Shown here: one piece after another, positions 62,046 through 64,000 of the stretch | Position numbering within the stretch: position 1 is the first letter of the stretch | Layout: each line of letters begins with the position of its first letter | Source of the DNA: Granulicella paludicola | GTDB taxonomy: Bacteria > Acidobacteriota > Terriglobia > Terriglobales > Acidobacteriaceae | Reading direction: 5' to 3' | DNA length: 64,000 bases | Assembly (NCBI RefSeq): GCF_025685545.1 | Contig: NZ_JAGSYC010000026.1 | Location: 620,001-684,000 of the forward strand | Program-made: the position numbers and the translations under genes | Notes under the pieces: model-generated | The model's input: only the letters and a program-made list of their open reading frames with translations | Databases searched by the model: none | Told to the model about the DNA's origin: nothing

Positions 62046-63152
62046 ATGGCAGAAATCGTCATCATTGGCGGTGGACTTGCGGGGTCGGCTGCGGCGATTA
62101 CGCTGGCTCACGCAGGGCGACAGGTGACGCTGCTGGAGCGCGAGACGCAGCCGCAGCATAAGGTCTGCGGCGAGTTCCTCAGTCAGGAGGCACTGCAATC
62201 TCTTCAAGCTTTGGGCATCGATGCGGCGGGGCTTGGAGCGCGCAATATTACGGGCGTCCGCCTTGCGGATGCTCGCCGGGTCAAGGCATCGCGCCTGCCG
62301 TTCCAGGCGATGTCGCTTACCCGCAGACTGCTGGATGAAGCTCTGCTGCAAGAGGTCGTGCGTTGCGGCGTACATGTTTCACGTGGAACACGCGTTCTCC
62401 AGCTGAAGCGGCATGGCGACGGATGGACGATTCACTTGGACTCGCAACCCTCGCTTGATGTGGAGACGGTCTTTGCCGCCTCCGGCAAGCATGACCTTAC
62501 AGGCCGCTCTCGTCCTCAAGGCGTGCAGCGCGATATGGTCGGGTTCAAGATGTACTTTGACCTCGATCCGCGTCAGGCGGCCGAGCTTGGCGGATACATC
62601 GAGCTGCTGCTCTTTCGTGGCGGATATGCGGGCCTGCAGCTGGTTGAAGACGGCAGCGCCAACCTTGGCTGGATCATGCGCAAGTCGCAGCTGCAGAGCC
62701 TGGGCGGCTACTGGCAAAACATGCTTGCGGTGATGAAGCTGGATTGCCCGCATCTGACGGCCCGACTCTCCAACGCAACGCCGCTGTTGCAGCGGCCGCT
62801 GGCGGTATCTTCCATACCGTACGGGTACGTGCGTCGCGACGCAGAGGATGGCCTGTGGTCGCTCGGCGATCAGGCGGCCGTCATCCCTTCGTTTACAGGC
62901 GACGGCATGGCGATAGCGCTGCACTCCGGCAGACTTGCGGCGTCGATGTATCTGGCAGGCGAAACCGCGCAGGCGTACCAGCGGCGCCTGCATGCGCAAC
63001 TCTCGCGACAGGTGGCTTTGGCGACGCTCGTCTCGCGCGGCATGGTTTCGCCTGCCGTGCGGGGGATAATGGCAGCAACGGTCCGGCTACGTCCCAAGAC
63101 GATGGGCATGATCGCGCGCTGGACGCGGATTCCTGCCGATGCACTGCTTTAG
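62046..63152 (+). CDS. FAD-dependent oxidoreductase (PKS tailoring)
   Basis: 368 residues of the geranylgeranyl-reductase/aromatic-hydroxylase class. The FAD Rossmann start is IVIIGGGLAGSAAAITLA, then LLERETQPQHKVCGEFLS, and the second FAD motif SLGDQAAVIPSFTGDGMAIAL near the C-terminus. It begins 4 bases after the methyltransferase stop. By analogy to the srsA-srsB-srsC type cluster, it probably hydroxylates the methylated resorcinol to a quinone; a reductase role on an isoprenoid-like chain is the alternative. The PKS genes form one operon. Confidence 0.86.
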   Translation: MAEIVIIGGGLAGSAAAITLAHAGRQVTLLERETQPQHKVCGEFLSQEALQSLQALGIDAAGLGARNITGVRLADARRVKASRLPFQAMSLTRRLLDEALLQEVVRCGVHVSRGTRVLQLKRHGDGWTIHLDSQPSLDVETVFAASGKHDLTGRSRPQGVQRDMVGFKMYFDLDPRQAAELGGYIELLLFRGGYAGLQLVEDGSANLGWIMRKSQLQSLGGYWQNMLAVMKLDCPHLTARLSNATPLLQRPLAVSSIPYGYVRRDAEDGLWSLGDQAAVIPSFTGDGMAIALHSGRLAASMYLAGETAQAYQRRLHAQLSRQVALATLVSRGMVSPAVRGIMAATVRLRPKTMGMIARWTRIPADALL

Positions 63153-63212
63153 AAGGTGACCGACAAAGTCGGCGATATACTTTTGCCCAATCCCTTTACC
63201 ACGGAGCTCGGC

Positions 63213-63848
63213 ATGGCAACGAAAAAGGTGGCGGGTACACGGATCGCACTGGTAGACGCCTATATCGCGAAGTCGGCACCGTTTGCACAGCCTATCCTCA
63301 CGGAGTTGCGGGAGGTCATCCATGAGGGTGCGCCTGGAGTGACGGAGGAGATGAAGTGGTCGCGACCGTTCTTCGTCTATCAAGGCGTTATCCTCGCCAA
63401 CCTCTCAAGCTTCAAGGCCCATTGCAGCTTTGGTCTCTGGGGAGAGGACATAGCGACGCGACTGCGTGCCGACGGTGTTGCTTCAAGCGAAGGCATGGGT
63501 AGCTTTGGCAAGATCATCTCTATCGACGAGCTGCCCTCGCGCAGTAAGTTGGTGGCGTATGTGAAGGACGCAGCTAGGAAGATTGCGACGGGCGAACGGA
63601 CGAAGGCGTGGTCGCGACCAAAGGTGGCTAAGGCGGAAGCCGAAGTACCAGAGGCACTCGCAGCTGCTCTCAAGAAGAACAAGGTGGCAGCCAAGAAGTT
63701 CGAGAAGATGACACCAGGCTGCCGTCGTGAGTACTGCCAGTGGATTGCTGAGGCAAAGCAGGATGCTACGCGGGAGCGCCGCGCTGCGCAGGCTGTGGAC
63801 TGGATCGCTGAAGGCAAGAACCGCAACTGGAAGTACGAGAGCAAATAA
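63213..63848 (+). CDS. YdeI/DUF1801-type protein
   Basis: About 211 residues. The N-terminal half has the DUF1801 pattern (ILTELREVIHEGAPGVTEEMKWSRPFF) and the C-terminal ~60 residues the YdeI/OmdA pattern (KKFEKMTPGCRREYCQWIAEAK). Function unknown; members have been linked to stress response only by context. The ATG at 63213 has GGAG 7 bases upstream; an in-frame GTG at 63156 is less likely. It probably is not part of the PKS operon, as it has its own ribosome binding site and a 60-base gap. Confidence 0.8.
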   Translation: MATKKVAGTRIALVDAYIAKSAPFAQPILTELREVIHEGAPGVTEEMKWSRPFFVYQGVILANLSSFKAHCSFGLWGEDIATRLRADGVASSEGMGSFGKIISIDELPSRSKLVAYVKDAARKIATGERTKAWSRPKVAKAEAEVPEALAAALKKNKVAAKKFEKMTPGCRREYCQWIAEAKQDATRERRAAQAVDWIAEGKNRNWKYESK

Positions 63849-63852
63849 GAAA

Positions 63853-63880
63853 GCGAGACCCGCATCTGCAGGTCTCGCCC
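63853..63880. terminator. Bidirectional hairpin terminator
   Basis: GCGAGACC (63853-63860) pairs with GGTCTCGC (63871-63878) around a 10-base loop, between the gene ending at 63848 and the converging gene at the right edge. Confidence 0.75.
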
Positions 63881-63897
63881 TTTCGTTGAACGCGAAC

Positions 63898-64000
63898 TTA
63901 GCTCTTTGAAACTGCTGCCGCAACTGCTGCAGTCAACGTTGTCGTCGCATGGCCGAGCAGATTGTGCAGATCGCGCGAGTTACTATCGAGCTCGCCCTTC
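63898..64000 (-). CDS. 3' end of a gene cut by the window edge
   Basis: On the minus strand an open frame runs from the edge to a TAA at 63898-63900. The visible C-terminus reads ELDSNSRDLHNLLGHATTTL and ends in an Ala/Val-rich tail (AAVAAAVSKS). Too little is visible to name it. The shared terminator just before it supports a real converging gene. Confidence 0.45.
   Translation of the reverse strand, partial: KGELDSNSRDLHNLLGHATTTLTAAVAAAVSKS

Overview
This is a gene-dense, GC-rich chromosomal window of 64 kb carrying about 57 protein genes and no RNA genes that I could recognise. It looks like a Gram-negative soil bacterium of the Acidobacteriota (Terriglobia/Acidobacteriaceae, i.e. Granulicella, Terriglobus or Edaphobacter-like). 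This placement is inference. It rests on the outer-membrane genes (lpxC, a LolB/LolA-like lipoprotein), a Tes-like radical SAM protein of the kind linked to membrane-spanning lipids, a type III PKS cassette, acidobacterial-style tail-fibre-like secreted proteins, and short dispersed repeats ending in a CGGTCGAGATGAC-type tail. dnaN lies at the left edge, so the window may begin close to the replication origin.

Layout. 1-6.5 kb: possible origin region, dnaN, an LLM oxidoreductase, ychF, ddl and ilvA. 6.5-18 kb: a YHYH lipoprotein, a small unknown gene, a stand-alone receiver protein, gamma-glutamyltransferase, an SGNH hydrolase, a TIM-barrel epimerase, a secreted M3 peptidase, a RelBE-type toxin-antitoxin pair with a perfect palindromic operator, and asnS. 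18-24 kb: Hsp20, ClpB and an FAD oxidoreductase. 24-35 kb: lpxC-folK, an M20 peptidase, a low-GC islet with REP-like repeats and two small membrane proteins, maf, a hexose-6-phosphate mutarotase, nth, a CDP-alcohol phosphatidyltransferase, greA, ruvX and mltG. 35-42 kb: an accessory stretch with a strong promoter and long leader ahead of a zinc-ribbon/HTH gene pair, a LolB-like lipoprotein, a Gfo/Idh dehydrogenase, a truncated phage-tail-fibre-like gene with two small phage-like genes, and an alpha-amylase. 42-47 kb (minus strand): a lipoate module, lpdA - hicB - hicA (broken) - lipB - sucB. 47-56 kb: a Uma2 nuclease, a large secreted unknown, a nucleoside hydrolase, hemB, a zinc-ribbon membrane protein and mutS2. 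56-64 kb: the Tes-like radical SAM gene, an MFS exporter, a three-gene type III PKS/methyltransferase/flavoprotein cassette, a YdeI-like protein and a cut-off gene at the right edge.

Genes that work together: LipB lipoylates the E2 lipoyl domains that LpdA re-oxidises. The PKS, methyltransferase and flavoprotein overlap or nearly abut and probably make one methylated, oxidised polyketide. Several converging gene pairs share strong bidirectional hairpin terminators.

Best leads for something new: the Tes-like radical SAM gene (56.7-58.8 kb), the PKS cassette (60.2-63.2 kb), the hicBA locus with a nonsense codon in the toxin, the promoter-leader-zinc-ribbon-HTH unit at 35.2-36.3 kb, and the REP-like islet at 27-28 kb.
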